A stretch of 64,000 nucleotides of DNA, taken from assembly GCF_020520425.1 (NCBI RefSeq), contig NC_079491.1, positions 22,807,449 to 22,871,448 of the forward strand, read 5' to 3'. Positions 10,089 through 21,713 of the stretch are shown here, in pieces. The notes under the pieces are model-generated. The model did not search any database, was not told where the DNA came from, and saw nothing but the letters and a program-made list of their open reading frames with translations. Numbering within the stretch: position 1 is the first letter of the stretch; every line of letters begins with the position of its first letter. This stretch comes from Spinacia oleracea. Its lineage: Eukaryota > Streptophyta > Magnoliopsida > Caryophyllales > Amaranthaceae. A program made the position numbers and the translations under genes.

Positions 10089-11090
10089 CTAATGCTTACA
10101 AGGAGGCAGCGGAACATCACAAAGGCCTTGATTTCCCGAAAATGCAGAAGCAGGAATAGCTGAACTGTGAGGAGGAATTCTTCCACTAAGTTGATTATTA
10201 GACACATAAAAAACAACCAACTTGTTCAGATTCAACACCTTAATCGGAATACTTCCAGTGAGTTTATTGTGATCAAGATTTAAAGCCTCTAATTGGGAAA
10301 GTTCACTGATTGAATCGGGTATCCTACCAATAAACTTGTTATGTGACAAGTTTATTGATTTGATGGTCTTTAGTTTGCCAAGACTAGTTGGTATCTCACC
10401 GGAGAATGAATTATTGTTCAAGCCGAGTCGCTCAAGTGAGATCAAATTTACGATGGAAGACGGTATCGAACCCGTAAAATGATTCTGATATAAATATAAT
10501 TGCGATAGTGACTCCATTGATTGAAAAAGATTGGAGGGTATACTGCCTGAGAGACTATTATAGCCAAGGTTGAGAGTTTTTAGACGACGGAGGTTAGCAA
10601 ATGATGCAGGTATTGAACCACTAACAACATTGTGAGCTAAAGAAAGGTAAGTTAATTGTGATAATTTGCCTATTTGGGGTGGTATTGGACCTCTTAACCC
10701 AGCTGGGTCGTCAAGGTAAAATTGTTGAAAATGACCAAGGTCAAGTTCTGTTAGAGAAGTAAGATTACCTAGGAAAGGGGATATTGTACCGTTTACAAAG
10801 ATAGATATATCGACATCCATAGGGTTCCAAGGGCGGAACGGGGTTATTTTAACCACCCTTCCGGTAGTAGCATCGCAATTGACATTATTCCAGGTTGTGC
10901 AACAGTCGGTATTTGGGTTCCATGTGCGTAATTGGCCGCTGCTATCGTACTCGATCCCGCGCTTGAATTCGAGCAGCCCTACTTTATCGATGGCGTTGCA
11001 TGATTCGACCAAACTAGGACTGAATATGATAGTATCAGCTAATATTATGAGCGAAATCAGGGTCAGACGATGTGTTTTCAAGGTTTCCAT
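10089..11090 (-). CDS. secreted LRR protein, PGIP/DRT100 type
   Basis: The intronless frame gives 333 residues from the Met at 11090. A signal peptide (ISLIILADTIIFSPSLVES region) is followed by an LRRNT_2 cap. The cap has CNAIDKVGLLEFKRGI and a CC..W..V.C pattern. About eight plant extracellular LRRs follow, with GxIPxxxxxLxxLxxLxLxxNxLSGSIP spacing. A short cap, CDVPLPPCKH, closes the protein. There is no kinase or membrane segment, so it should be apoplastic. PGIPs bind fungal polygalacturonases; DRT100-like proteins have unclear roles. Sequence alone does not separate these. An upstream in-frame Met at 11114 would add eight residues, but it lies only about 20 bp from the TATA box, so the second Met is preferred. 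Confidence 0.88.
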   Translation of the reverse strand: METLKTHRLTLISLIILADTIIFSPSLVESCNAIDKVGLLEFKRGIEYDSSGQLRTWNPNTDCCTTWNNVNCDATTGRVVKITPFRPWNPMDVDISIFVNGTISPFLGNLTSLTELDLGHFQQFYLDDPAGLRGPIPPQIGKLSQLTYLSLAHNVVSGSIPASFANLRRLKTLNLGYNSLSGSIPSNLFQSMESLSQLYLYQNHFTGSIPSSIVNLISLERLGLNNNSFSGEIPTSLGKLKTIKSINLSHNKFIGRIPDSISELSQLEALNLDHNKLTGSIPIKVLNLNKLVVFYVSNNQLSGRIPPHSSAIPASAFSGNQGLCDVPLPPCKH

Positions 11091-11133
11091 GATTGATAAT
11101 ATATATGTGACCATAAGAAGAGTAATCGTGCAC

Positions 11134-11143
11134 GTTTATATAG
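11134..11143 (-). promoter_or_regulatory. TATA box of the LRR gene
   Basis: CTATATAAAC on minus. Transcription about 25-30 bp downstream would start near 11110, which makes the Met at 11090 rather than 11114 the likely start. Confidence 0.65.
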
Positions 11144-11350
11144 AGCGGAGTTCAATTTGTTGATCGAAACTTCAATTATGTATCTATATTCTAATCAAAT
11201 CGATATGATAGAGTTGGTGAGTTAGTAAATTCTTTTTAAAATTAGTTAGGTGTTAGACGAGATACTTGACCAGATGACCCATGCTATATACACTGATAAT
11301 TTATTTTGAGTGGTTGCAAAATAAATAGGGAACATATTTTAGAACATCAA

Positions 11351-11392
11351 CTAGTTTTTGGACCCGGCGATGCCTCGGGTTTAGGGGTGAGC
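11351..11392 (-). mobile_element. Helitron 3'-end fragment
   Basis: CTAGTTTTTGGACCCGGCGA followed by TGCCTCGGG is a decayed copy of the hairpin-CTAG terminus at 7729 and 9254. No 5' end was recognised. Confidence 0.45.
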
Positions 11393-11394
11393 AA

Positions 11395-13115
11395 AAAATC
11401 AGTTTCCCAATGTTGTCATTTTCTTTATACAAATCGAGTTTCTAGTTTTCTTCTTAGACTATCAAACTGTTTTTGTCTACCTTCAATATTTTCCCTTTAT
11501 TGTTTTTAGTTGACCTTCACACCAGACTAATAGGACTTGATGATGGATAGGGTATCTCTCTTTGTGGAATCTGTTGGACCAACCCCAAATAGCAGCTAGC
11601 CATGTACTTATCTTACAAACTAGATTTGTTATTAAGATCATTCTTACATTCTTAGTACGGATACAAACTTTTACATGACATTTTTAGATTATTCAACTCC
11701 GTTGCTTTTTCATGGTTGCTGCAAGCAGTTAAGAAAAACTAAACTCAAAATAAATCACATTTTCATTTGACTTGTCTTTTTTTTTTTTTTTTTTTTGACA
11801 TAATGACTTGTCTTTTTTAATAACACAAGATGTAACTATTTTCTTGTGTAAGTCGGTCACATGCCACGTCTAAAATTTGAAAGTCTATCTAAATGGTGTA
11901 GAAGAATAAATCAACTTATTTGAATTGCATAGAGCTGTTGGATTCTAGGAAGCAAAATTTTATCATTTAAACTTATTTGAACAACTAAATTCATAATTAC
12001 AGAGAGCTTGCCATTTGGCATTTGCATTATATTTCTGGCTGTTTCACTAAGCTGTCTGGATCTGCCAACCACTTATTTTAGTTGTCAAATGTGTTACAGA
12101 ATCTGTTCATGTTGGTAATAGTTTGAAGTGATTTTTTAACCAAGATACTTTTTGTCTCTATACATGCAGATAGACGATTACAGTCCAATCCAATACTTGC
12201 TTCACTATAAACACTTGTATAACGTCATTTATTTTGTATTTGAATTCCATGGTCTCTTTCTTTTATTGATCAGTCATCAATCTATCAATTTGTTGCATAA
12301 TCATTGCATGAGATCTCCTTATCCTAAATTGTCTACAAGTCTTCTATTGCTTTTGTCAACAAGACCAAAGTTGACTCGTACCGCTGTGCTGCTGTTTTTT
12401 GTTGTTTCAGCAGTCATGTCAACAGTGAGGCAGGGTGCAGGTGGCTGATTGGGTTGATGATGGAATGGGGGATGTGATTTGTTGCATGTACACTGTTGGA
12501 AATGCTCACGGTTGAAGATGGATGCCTGCTGAAGATGGATGAATGCAGGGGTCTGCTCAGGTGTTGTTGCTTTGGGCATATGTGACCAAAGTTGACTTCT
12601 GCCTAGCTGATACCAATGTTGTGTTGATGTGTCGTGTGTAGCTTCCAAGCTGCTGGTCAAGTCTGGAAGGGGTGCATACAGTTGGTGATGCGTGAGGCTC
12701 ATATACTGTAGACCTGTAGTGGAGTGATTTTTGTCAATTCTGGTCAAGTTTGACCAGAGTTGACTTTTGTTTGTTTGTATTTGTTTAGTCTCAATGAGCT
12801 TTGTTAATTTTGTGCTTGTTTTGGTAGGTTGTACGTCTATTGTTTTTGTTGTTGATTTGTGGGTGATTAACTTCTCACCCTTATATGTACAATTTTGATT
12901 TTAGGTGTTAATATAATTCCTACTTACCAAGAATAGAAAGAAGAGAGAGGATATAATGCTTAAGTATGTTATAGCAAATTGTTAAGGATAAATGAGCATG
13001 CAGAACACATTTTAATAACAAATGACCATTAATATGCCTACATAAACCTAATTGCTCTACCAATTTACATAGTTAATTTGATAGTTAGTTTGGAGAACTT
13101 GGGACGATGTCCAAC
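11395..13115. other. intergenic, no gene seen
   Basis: Open frames at 12152-12448 (+) and 12319-12747 (-) overlap in antiparallel, have no family features, and I do not call them. TTGACC/GGTCAA-like words recur around 12370-12760 (GTTGACTTCTG, GACCAGAGTTGACTTT), hinting at an old repeat. Confidence 0.5.
11783..11803 (-). mobile_element. micro-retroposon: poly(A) with only a few bases of body
   Basis: A T-run plus TGACATAA is flanked by a direct duplication of TGACTTGTCTTTTTT (11768-11782 and 11804-11818). This is the footprint of a LINE-type insertion truncated to its last few bases and tail. Confidence 0.5.
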
Positions 13116-13169
13116 AACTAGTCTATAGCTATACTAAAGGAGAGGAATGAGTATACCTATTAGCATATA

Positions 13170-13430
13170 CTCCCTCTGTCCCTTAATACTCGCACCGTTT
13201 TGACTTTTTACACTATTCACATAATTAACTTTGACCCTATTTTATTTCTAGTATACGAAAATAAATGTTAGTATATAATATATTATTGGCTTCATCTTAA
13301 TATATATTTTCATAATATTGAAAAAAAAAATAAGTTTTTATAATATGTAGTTGAAGATATTCGTGGTCAAAGATGTGCATTGGCAAGCGTGTCCAGTCGA
13401 AACGGTGCGAGTATTAAGGGACGGAGGGAG
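13170..13430. mobile_element. Stowaway MITE, 261 bp
   Basis: Inverted ends CTCCCTCTGTCCCTTAATAC with TCGCACCGTTT and AACGGTGCGAGTATTAAGGG with ACGGAGGGAG are flanked by TA. The interior has internal complementarity (TAATATATTATTGG / CATCTTAATATAT). The same family recurs at 53423-53680. Confidence 0.9.
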
Positions 13431-13489
13431 TATGTAAAAATACTAATTATCTCGTGGGTATACTTATTCATACATGCCTAATTTAGTTA

Positions 13490-13627
13490 AAAGAGTATCA
13501 TCTGAATGTGGCGGAGATGCGCATGTTACGTTGGATGTGTGGGCATACAAGAAAGGATCGTTTGAGGAATGAGATTATTAGGAAGAAAGTAGGGGTTGCA
13601 CCGATTGAGTTTAAGATGATGGAAAAT
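13490..13627 (+). pseudogene. LINE relic, C-terminal fragment
   Basis: The plus-strand translation reads VAEMRMLRWMCGHTRKDRLR followed by NEIIRKKVGVAPIEFKMMEN. This is the familiar degenerate C-terminal tail of plant LINE reverse-transcriptase polyproteins (AEMRMLRWMCG..R.D..RN..I..KVGVAPI). It is cut off exactly where the Tekay LTR begins at 13628. Confidence 0.75.
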
Positions 13628-16611
13628 TGTAACACCCTAATAATTCCTTGCTTTTTATAAAACATTTTCCAACTTAAAACACAGGAATTACCAAGATATT
13701 ACCGCCACCGAGATAACGGCTAAGGCTATTTACCAGAATTACGCAGCGGAAATAACTAACTTTCAAAACACATTAAATAAGTAGTTAATGGTCATTAAAA
13801 CAAGTTGGAATCGTTGAGGCCCAAACTAAAACAAATCGTTTGAAATCCATTAACTGAAAATAGTAGTATTAGTCATGACTATAAATAGAAATAGAGTTTA
13901 TAAATTACGGAAGCATAAAACTCTCAACTCGAATCCCATGATAACTTCTCCCGCAAGTTATCTCTACAAACCTGCTTTATTGAAAATCTACTCCCCAACA
14001 ACGCAAATGCAATTGATGGATCATCATAGGGTCATTAAGGCGAAGGCCATGACCAGAAGACATGAAGCACGAAGTCAGCAAAAGATGAGTACGGACAAGC
14101 TAGAATAACATTCTATCCTAACATGTTTCACTCGACAATTAAATAATCCACATGCAAAAGCCATAAAATAAACGAGTAAACATGGAGACAAGACTCGACA
14201 CGAGACACGACTCTTGACTCACAGATTAATAAAAAAAGTAGTTTCGAACGGGTAAAGTAGGAAAGAAAGGGTGATGGGAGCCAACCATACACCAAAATAA
14301 GTCGGGCTACTACCGACAGTCGGCCCATACCGACAGGAATTCCAATGCACAACGGCATAAAAGAAGAATGAAACAACGTCTTGTATCATTCTAGGAGTAC
14401 AAGTTTCCGGCAAGACTCCCCCCATTGTTCATACTCAAGGTATATACGTTCCAAGAGTTTTGAAGCTCTTTGGGTTACACTTTACGTTAATTAGTATATT
14501 ATGTTCAAGGCGACTCAATACACAACATACAAACAATTCAACAATTCAACAATGACTCTTTAATATTTTACTTCTTTCGGACTTGTGATCAAACAAGACT
14601 CAAGTGAAATTACTCCCATTGTTCCTTCTCAAAAACACTGTTTGAGATAACCCGAAATTGCCTATTAACAAGCGGGGTGTGCCCTTAGCACCAATTGTCC
14701 TTAATTCAATTCACATAGACTCTCTAACATATCCTACCCTTTGGTAGAATATATATTTCTCACTGGCAATATTCGACTGGCTCAATAATTATGCTAGACA
14801 TCCTGTACTATAGCATAATAATAATAACAACTTGCATGCGCAATACTCATACCTGCAAACCAACTCGAACAACATGCTTGACATAATTCAACGATTATAA
14901 AAGTCCATAACATGATAGTTCAACAGAATCTATAAAGCATAATTCAATTCATAACATGCTCGTTCACATAGATTCAACAATAATAATAACATGCTTGTTC
15001 TCAACATTAAACATGAATTCATAATAACATATTCATTCCCAATCATCAAACATGAATTCATAATAACATAAGTTCACATGATTCACATTCTATACACTTC
15101 ACAAAGTCCTCAAGGGATGGGTGGTCACCCTAGTCTTGTACGTACCTGGAATACCTAAGTACGGGTGCCACTGTGCGAATCACGACTCACTAGGAATCAA
15201 CTCCTATAAAAACAAATAAGAGAACTAAATTATTATCCATGTTTACTAAATTTCCAGCAACTATTTAAGAAACTAAAACCCTTAGTTTAATTAAAAATCA
15301 TTCATTAATTGGTAATTTAATAGTCTCAAATAGTCAACTCAAGTCCTAGTATAAAAACATTGACTTTTTCGCTTTAAAACCCTTAAAAACAACTTTTTAA
15401 AGCTCATAAACATTCTGAAAATTTTGATTGATTCCCATAATTTAAATTGACATTAAATTATGTAAATCAATTGCTTAATCAATTTGAAACCAAAACCCTA
15501 ACAATAGTTTAATCCGAAAACATGTTTTGATTTCAAAAATCCACACTTTATAACATATAAAATCTGAAAATCATAATTTAAATCATCAAAACCAATCTCT
15601 TTAATTAAAACACAATGCTAACCCAATACGGTGTTCATAACCGTTTTAATTAATCTAAAGAATCCAATAATTAAACTCAATCACAATAATTAAATCAATT
15701 TAAAACTGAAAATTAATATTTTTGAAAACATAATTTGATTGTCCCAATTCAACAACACACACGCACACAAAAATTAATTGTGTTGTGTGCGTGTGCGTCG
15801 AACAATCAACGCAACAACAACAACACGCACGCACCGCAGCAGCAGTGCGTACGAGCACGCGACGAGGGCGAAAGGGACAGGCAGGCGCTGGGCGCGCAAC
15901 ACAGCGACGAGCGGGCACAAGATCGCGTGGCTGTTGGGCGGGACGACGCACACGCGACACACAACAGCAGCAATGGCGTTGCGCTGCGGGGCGAGGCAAC
16001 GAGAGAGAGAGACAGCGAGGGCTTGCGCGCACGGGGCTGGGCACGAAGGGGCACGCGACACAGCACCACAGCAAGGGCGCTGCGGGATTGCGGGGCGAGG
16101 CACGACGCGTGAGGCTGGGCGAGCACACACGGCACGACAGCGTGCCTTGCGCTGCAAGCAAAGGGGTCGGAGGAGAGGAGAGGGAAGGGTGCCGCAAGGA
16201 GAGAGAAAGTGAGGAGAGAGAGGGAGTGCTGAAAATTTGTGAGGGTTTAATGAGAGGGTCTATTTATAGGTTTTCTCTCCCTTGTGGGCTAGGTTAGGGT
16301 AATTTTGAGTTGGGCTTGCTTTTGGGCTTAGTTCATTAATTTCCTTGCAAGCTTTGAATTAAAATAAAACGACCGCGCTTTAAGTTTATTAAATTCGTTT
16401 TTGAAATACGACCTAACAATTCCCGATTAAATAAATTCCTTGAACTTATTTAATAAAAATACGGTTTTTGAAATAATTAATATTTAAATTAATTAAAAAT
16501 AAAAGTGCATTTAATTCTCATTAAATGAAATTAATTTGTAAAAATACAACGAAATGCTTTATAAATATAATAAAATATATTTATAATAATAGAAAAATAC
16601 GAGGTATTACA
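13628..16611 (-). repeat. Tekay 3' LTR (LTR A)
   Basis: 2984 bp. On minus a TATA box CTATAAATAG lies at about 16259-16268. Next comes a CT-rich start region, then a GC-rich block (about 15790-16200) rich in (GCGC)/(CAACA) simple repeats. Open frames in that block on both strands are compositional and not called. The rest is AT-rich. Confidence 0.92.
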
Positions 16612-16650
16612 GTCTACCCTCCTTAAAAGAAGTTTCGTCCCGAAATTTGG
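16612..16650 (-). other. Tekay polypurine tract
   Basis: On minus, CTTCTTTTAAGGAGGGTAGA directly precedes the 3' LTR. This is the typical plus-strand priming tract of the lineage. Confidence 0.75.
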
Positions 16651-16893
16651 GAACGAAAATCACGATTTTAAAACTAAACTTGAGACTATTTTGAGACTTT
16701 AGTGCGTTTTCTTTGCAAAAAATTTTAGTTGCTGTACTCTTTAAGTAATTCAACATGACAATAAACAGTGAAACTTCACTGGAAACAACGATTCATGCCT
16801 ATCCTTAAGGGTAAATTGGGTAAATAAGGTAAAAAGCGCGAAATTCTACCGCACTCTACCCCCCTTAAAGAAAACGAGTTACGGCCCCGTAAC

Positions 16894-18552
16894 TCAACTA
16901 ACCTCGGGAAAAAGCTCGGGATATTTCTTTCTCATTTCCTCCTCCGCTTCCCAGGTAGCTTCCTCAGACTCTTGGTTAGACCACAACACTTTTACGATCT
17001 TAACATCCTTAGTTCGAGTGCTACGCACTTTGCTATCAAGTATCTTGACAGGTCTTTTCTCGAAGGTCAAACTTTGGTCTAACTCTATGGTCTCCGGTTG
17101 CAGTACATGAGACTTATCCGGGACATACTTCCTCAATTGGGACACATTAAACACATTATGCACTCTATGCAAATCCATGGGCAAGGCTAGTTTATACGCT
17201 ACCTTCCCTATCCGTTCTAAGATCTCATATGGGCCTATATATTTTGGGCTAAGCTTTCCCTTCTTCCCAAATCTCATCACTCCTTTCATTGGTGAAACCT
17301 TTAACAACACTTTGTCACCTACTTGGAACTCTTCATCCTTACGCTTGAAATCTGCGTAGCTCTTTTGGCGATCTTGCGCGGCTTGGATTTTGGATTGAAT
17401 AGTCCTAACCTGATTCATAGTGTCCTCTATCAATTGGGGACCTAGTACAACGGTTTCACTAATGTCATTCCAACATAGTGGACTTCTACATTTTCGTCCA
17501 TACAGGGCTTCGAATGGTGCCATTCCAATACTGGCATGATAGCTATTGTTGCATGAAAACTCAATTAAATCTAGGCTATCTTCCCATCCTCCTTGGAAAT
17601 CAATCACACAAGCTCTTAGCATATCTTCTAGGGTTTGAATAGTCCTTTCGGTTTGTCTATCCGTGGCTGGGTGGAATGCTGTACTCATTTTCAATGTGGT
17701 ACCAAAGTTCTTCTGCACACTTTTCCAGAAATTCGAAAGGAACCTAGAATCTCTATCTGATACGATATCCTTAGGAACTCCATGTAATCTCACTACATGT
17801 TTGATGTAACCTTTGGCAAGTTGTTCCATTTTCCAGGTTTCTTTCATTGGTATGAACACTGCTGACTTAGTCAACCTATCGACCACTACCCAAATGGTGT
17901 CATTTCCACTTTTCGACTTGGGTAAACAAGTGACAAAGTCCATTGAGATACAGTCCCACTTCCAACTTGGAATTTCTAAAGGTTGGACCTTTCCCTGAGG
18001 TCTCCTATGCTCAATTTTAACCTTCTGACAAGTCAAACACCTTGCCACGAATTCAGCCACTTCGTTCTTCATCCTTGGCCACCAATAGACCTTTTTCAGA
18101 TCCTTATACAGCTTGTCACCTCCCGGGTGAACAGAATATGGCGTATTGTGACATTCTCTCATCAACTTCTCCTTTAGTTCATCACACTTTTGAGGTACGC
18201 ACCATCGTCCTTTATACCTCAAACTTCCATCCTCGTGGATCTTAAAATCAACCTCCTTTCCTTGCGAAATCTTCTCCTTGATCCGCTCTAGTTTAACATC
18301 ACCAGCCTGATTCTCCCTGATTTCATCAAATACTGACGACTGGATGGTTAAGGCATTCATCATACCCTCAAGGCATTCTCCACTCACTATTTCTAGATTG
18401 AATCGCTGCATGTCCTTACACAGCTCGTTAGCAACTACTAACGTATTCACACCATGACTTAATTTCCTACTCAAGGCATCTGCAACTACATTGGCTTTTC
18501 CCTCATGGTACTGAATATCCAGATCATAGTCCTTGATCAATTCCAACCACCT
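16894..18552 (-). pseudogene. Tekay pol: RNase H end, integrase and chromodomain
   Basis: The frame from about 18546 starts at the RNase H C-terminus (ELIKDYDLDIQYHEGKANVV). An HHCC zinc domain follows (H..H then CLTCQKVK, residues about 133-178). The DDE core comes next: MDFVTCLPKS, SDRDSRF and the Glu in TERTIQTLEDM (about 202, 263, 300). The GDKVLLKVSPMKG segment follows, and the protein ends in a chromodomain (VKVLWSNQESEEATWEAEEE). The usual HPQTDGQSE is here HPATDRQTE. The frame is separated from the RT/RNase H frame by a TGA at 18553-18555, so the polyprotein is broken. Confidence 0.9.
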
Positions 18553-19477
18553 TCATTGGCACATATTTAAGTCCTTCTGTGTGAAAATGTACTTCAAACT
18601 CTTATGATCCGTAAATATCCTACATTTCACACCATATAGATAGTGTCTCCATATCTTCAATGCAAACACTATGGCGGCTAACTCTAAATCATGGGTAGGG
18701 TAATTGGATTCATATGGTTTCAACTGCCTCGATGCATACGCAATCACTTTCCCGTTCTGCATCAACACACACCCTAAACCATTCTTAGAGGCATCACTAT
18801 ACACATCATAAGTACCGCTCTCATCTGGCAAAGTTAACACTGGCGCGGTTGTCAATCGCGTCTTTAAGGCTTGGAACGCTTCCTCACATTGGTCATTCCA
18901 TTCAAACTTCGCTTCTTTCTTCATCAAGGTTGTCATTGGTTTGGCGATTCTAGAAAAGTCTTGCACAAAGCGTCTATAATAACCCGCTAAACCAAGAAAA
19001 CTTCGAATATCGGTGACACTCTTAGGGGTAGGCCACTCACTGACAGCTTTTATATTTGCAGGGTCCACTGCAACTCCTTCCTTAGATACAAAATGTCCTA
19101 AGAACGCAACTTTTTCTAGCCAGAATTCACACTTCGAGAATTTGGCATACAACTGATTGTCTCTAAGGGTACTCAACACTGACCTTAAGTGTTCCGCATG
19201 ATCCTCCTCATTCTTAGAGTAGACCAGAATATCATCTATGAAAACCACTACAAACTTGTCCAAGAATGCATGGAATACTCGGTTCATTAAGTCCATAAAG
19301 ATTGCAGGTGCATTGGTTAACCCAAAAGGCATAACAGTGAACTCATAATGACCGTATCTAGTCCTAAATGCAGTCTTTGGTATATCGTGCTCTGCGATTC
19401 TCAACTGATGATAACCTGACCTCAAGTCAATCTATGAAAACATTCCCGCTCCTTTCAATTGGTCAAATATATCATCT
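18553..19477 (-). pseudogene. Tekay pol: reverse transcriptase (3' part) and RNase H
   Basis: It contains the RT catalytic [14 protein letters not shown] and [15 protein letters not shown], then RNase H ([20 protein letters not shown]). A TAG at 19432-19434 replaces the codon before [16 protein letters not shown] at 18553-18555 ends the frame in a run that normally continues to WLELIKDYD. The copia insertion at 19478 removes the first RT motifs to 28719 and beyond. Confidence 0.9.
19473..19477. other. copia target duplication CATCT (left)
   Basis: CATCT here and at 28719-28723 are the 5-bp direct duplications made on insertion of the copia element into the Tekay RT gene. Confidence 0.92.
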
Positions 19478-20849
19478 TGTTAGGTTATGATACATATGAC
19501 AATACATAAATCATGCGGAAACAACCATTAAGCCAGGAATACATATTATTTACACATAATCATATAGCATAATTTAGATGCATACTCTTTGTTGCGTGCC
19601 TTCCCTAGCTGCGCCCGAACCGAACAAGAACAAGTCTTTAGGACTCCAAGTGTCGTCCCTCCGTAGATAGTCCACAGCACGTCCGGATCCGCCTTAAGAT
19701 TGACCAACTAGAATCGCCCTTAAGGTACTAGAATTTTCGGCACTCTTAGGTAAGAAATATGGCTGAATTTTTCTCTCAAAACTCACTTTGAATACTTTAA
19801 TTAATCTCAGAAAATATGTGACCCTAGGCACGTATTTATAGAGTTATGGAAAGGGAATTGGAATCCTAGTAGGATACGAATTAATTAAACTTAGAATCCT
19901 ATAAGAACTCTAATTAATTAATTTATCCTTTTAGGAATAGGAATTTAATCATATACTAATTCTAATAGTTTTAGGAATCGTGCATGAACACAAACTCACA
20001 CACACACACGGCAGCCACGAGGGCCGCCCATGCGTGCGTGCGAGCAGCAGCCCACGCAGCGAGGCCCATGGCCTTAGGCGCGCGCTGGGCCTGCCTTGCG
20101 GTGGGCCTGGGCGCTGCCTTGGCTGGGCGCGCGTTTGGCTTGCTGGGCGATGGCCCGACTTCGTGCTGGGCCTTCGTCCGGCAGGCCTCGTCCGATGCTA
20201 ATTCGTACGATACGCTTCAGATTAAATTTCCGGTTCCGGAATTCATTTCCGATACGAACAATATTTAATATTTCCGATTCCGGAATCAATTTCCGTTTCG
20301 AACAAATATTTAATATTTCCGTTTCCGGAATTATTTTCCGATTTCGATAATATTTCCGATTCTGACAATATTTCCGTTTCCGGCAATATTTCCGATTCTG
20401 GTAATATTTCCATTTCCGATAATATTTTCCGATACGTACCATGTTTCCGTTTCCGGCAACATCTACGACTTGGATAATATTTATATTTCCGATACGACCC
20501 ATATTTCCGTTTCCGGCAATATCATCGTTTCCGGAGTATTCATTTCTTGCCTGTGACGATCTCAGCTCCCACTGAAACCAAGATCCGTCGATTCCGAATA
20601 TCCATAGATGGAGTATCTAATGCCATTAAATACTTGATCCGTTTACGTACTATTTGTGTGACCCTACGGGTTCAGTCAAGAGTAAGTTGTGGATTAATAT
20701 TATTAATTCCACTTGAACTGAAGCGGCCTCTAGCTAGGCATTCAGCTCACTTGATCTCACTGAATTATTAACTTGTTAATTAATACTGAACCGCATTTAT
20801 TAGACTTAACATAGAATGCATACTTGGACCAAGGGCATTATTTCCTTCA
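19478..20849 (-). repeat. copia 3' LTR
   Basis: 1372 bp with minus-strand ends TGAAGGAAAT...CCTAACA. A TATA box (CTCTATAAATACG on minus) lies at about 19830-19843. A GC-rich block (about 19990-20180) with an (AC)n run and a TTTCCG-rich tandem region (20220-20540) lie inside. Confidence 0.95.
20220..20540. repeat. TTTCCG-rich degenerate tandem repeats in the copia LTR
   Basis: AATATTTCCG(A/T)TTCCGG-like units of about 17-18 bp recur about fifteen times, interspersed with GATACGA. The same block is present in the other LTR at 28089-28409. Confidence 0.8.
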
Positions 20850-20875
20850 GTCTCCCACTTGTCCTTAGGGACAAG
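20850..20875 (-). other. copia polypurine tract
   Basis: On minus, AAGGACAAGTGGGAGAC sits directly before the 3' LTR, as in most plant copia elements. Confidence 0.85.
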
Positions 20876-21713
20876 TGTGCATTTCCTAATTCCTTTGTCG
20901 CTCGATGCTTGCTCTTGAACATAAGGTAAGAGTTGTCATCCTTATTATGTCCAGAGGTGTTCCTCGGTTTCAGAGTTCAACTGATCAAATAAACAGATAA
21001 TCATAGCCTATGATTCATCCGAGCACGGCCATGCATTTCACAGTTTCTAGCTCTCCGAGTGGCCTTGTACAACTTTTAAGCATCTCATCCCGATTTATGG
21101 GAGGACAATCCCAATCTTGCGATCTTGAGATTAGACTTCGTTTGATAGGTGATTACCTGAGCGTTGCCTTTATAGCCTCCTTTTACGGTGCGACGGTTGG
21201 TCAACGTCAAAGCAACCAGTTCTCAAACAAGTAATCTCAAATCACTCAGGTATTGAGGATTTAGTGTCTAATAATTTAATGAAATTTACTTATGACAGAC
21301 TTTCATCTCTTACAGTAAAGTTTCATAGGTCTTGTCCGATACTAGTCTTCCCAAAGTAAGTATCTATGCAAATGATTATGACATTGCCATGTCCACATAG
21401 TTCAAGAAACAGAACTGCTAGTCATCTTGCATTCTAGTCGTCTAACGTTTTCTATGCGTCCAATTTTATAGAAAACTCCGACTAGGGACCATTTTCAACC
21501 TTTGACATTCAAGTTCACTTGATAGACATTTCTTAGTCACAGGACTGGTCCTGACAGTCTATCTTGAATATATCGTCAAATTGAAGGGACTCATCATTTA
21601 ATAAACCACAAATTAAATGGAAAAATGAATTCTTTTCATTTATTGTGAATGATTAACCAATAATGTTTTACAAAGATTTAAACTCTAAAACTTCAAAACA
21701 TTAAACAGAGACA

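Noticed and set aside
12319-12747. 142-codon minus-strand frame
   Set aside because: No recognisable domain, His/Gln/Thr-rich, overlapped by an equally open antisense frame, no promoter or splice context.
13122-13627. Possible Helitron 5' end at 13122 (GTCTATAGCTATACTAAAGG)
   Set aside because: It resembles a TC-start but lacks a partner 3' end before the Tekay LTR; too weak to call.
15700-16297. Long Arg/Ala/Cys-rich frames on both strands
   Set aside because: Product of the GC-rich simple-sequence block of the Tekay LTR; repeated in LTR B at 34601-35189 with frameshifts.
19980-20502. Frames within the copia LTR
   Set aside because: Exactly duplicated in the other LTR (27840-28371), open because of the TTTCCG repeat and GC-rich block; not genes.
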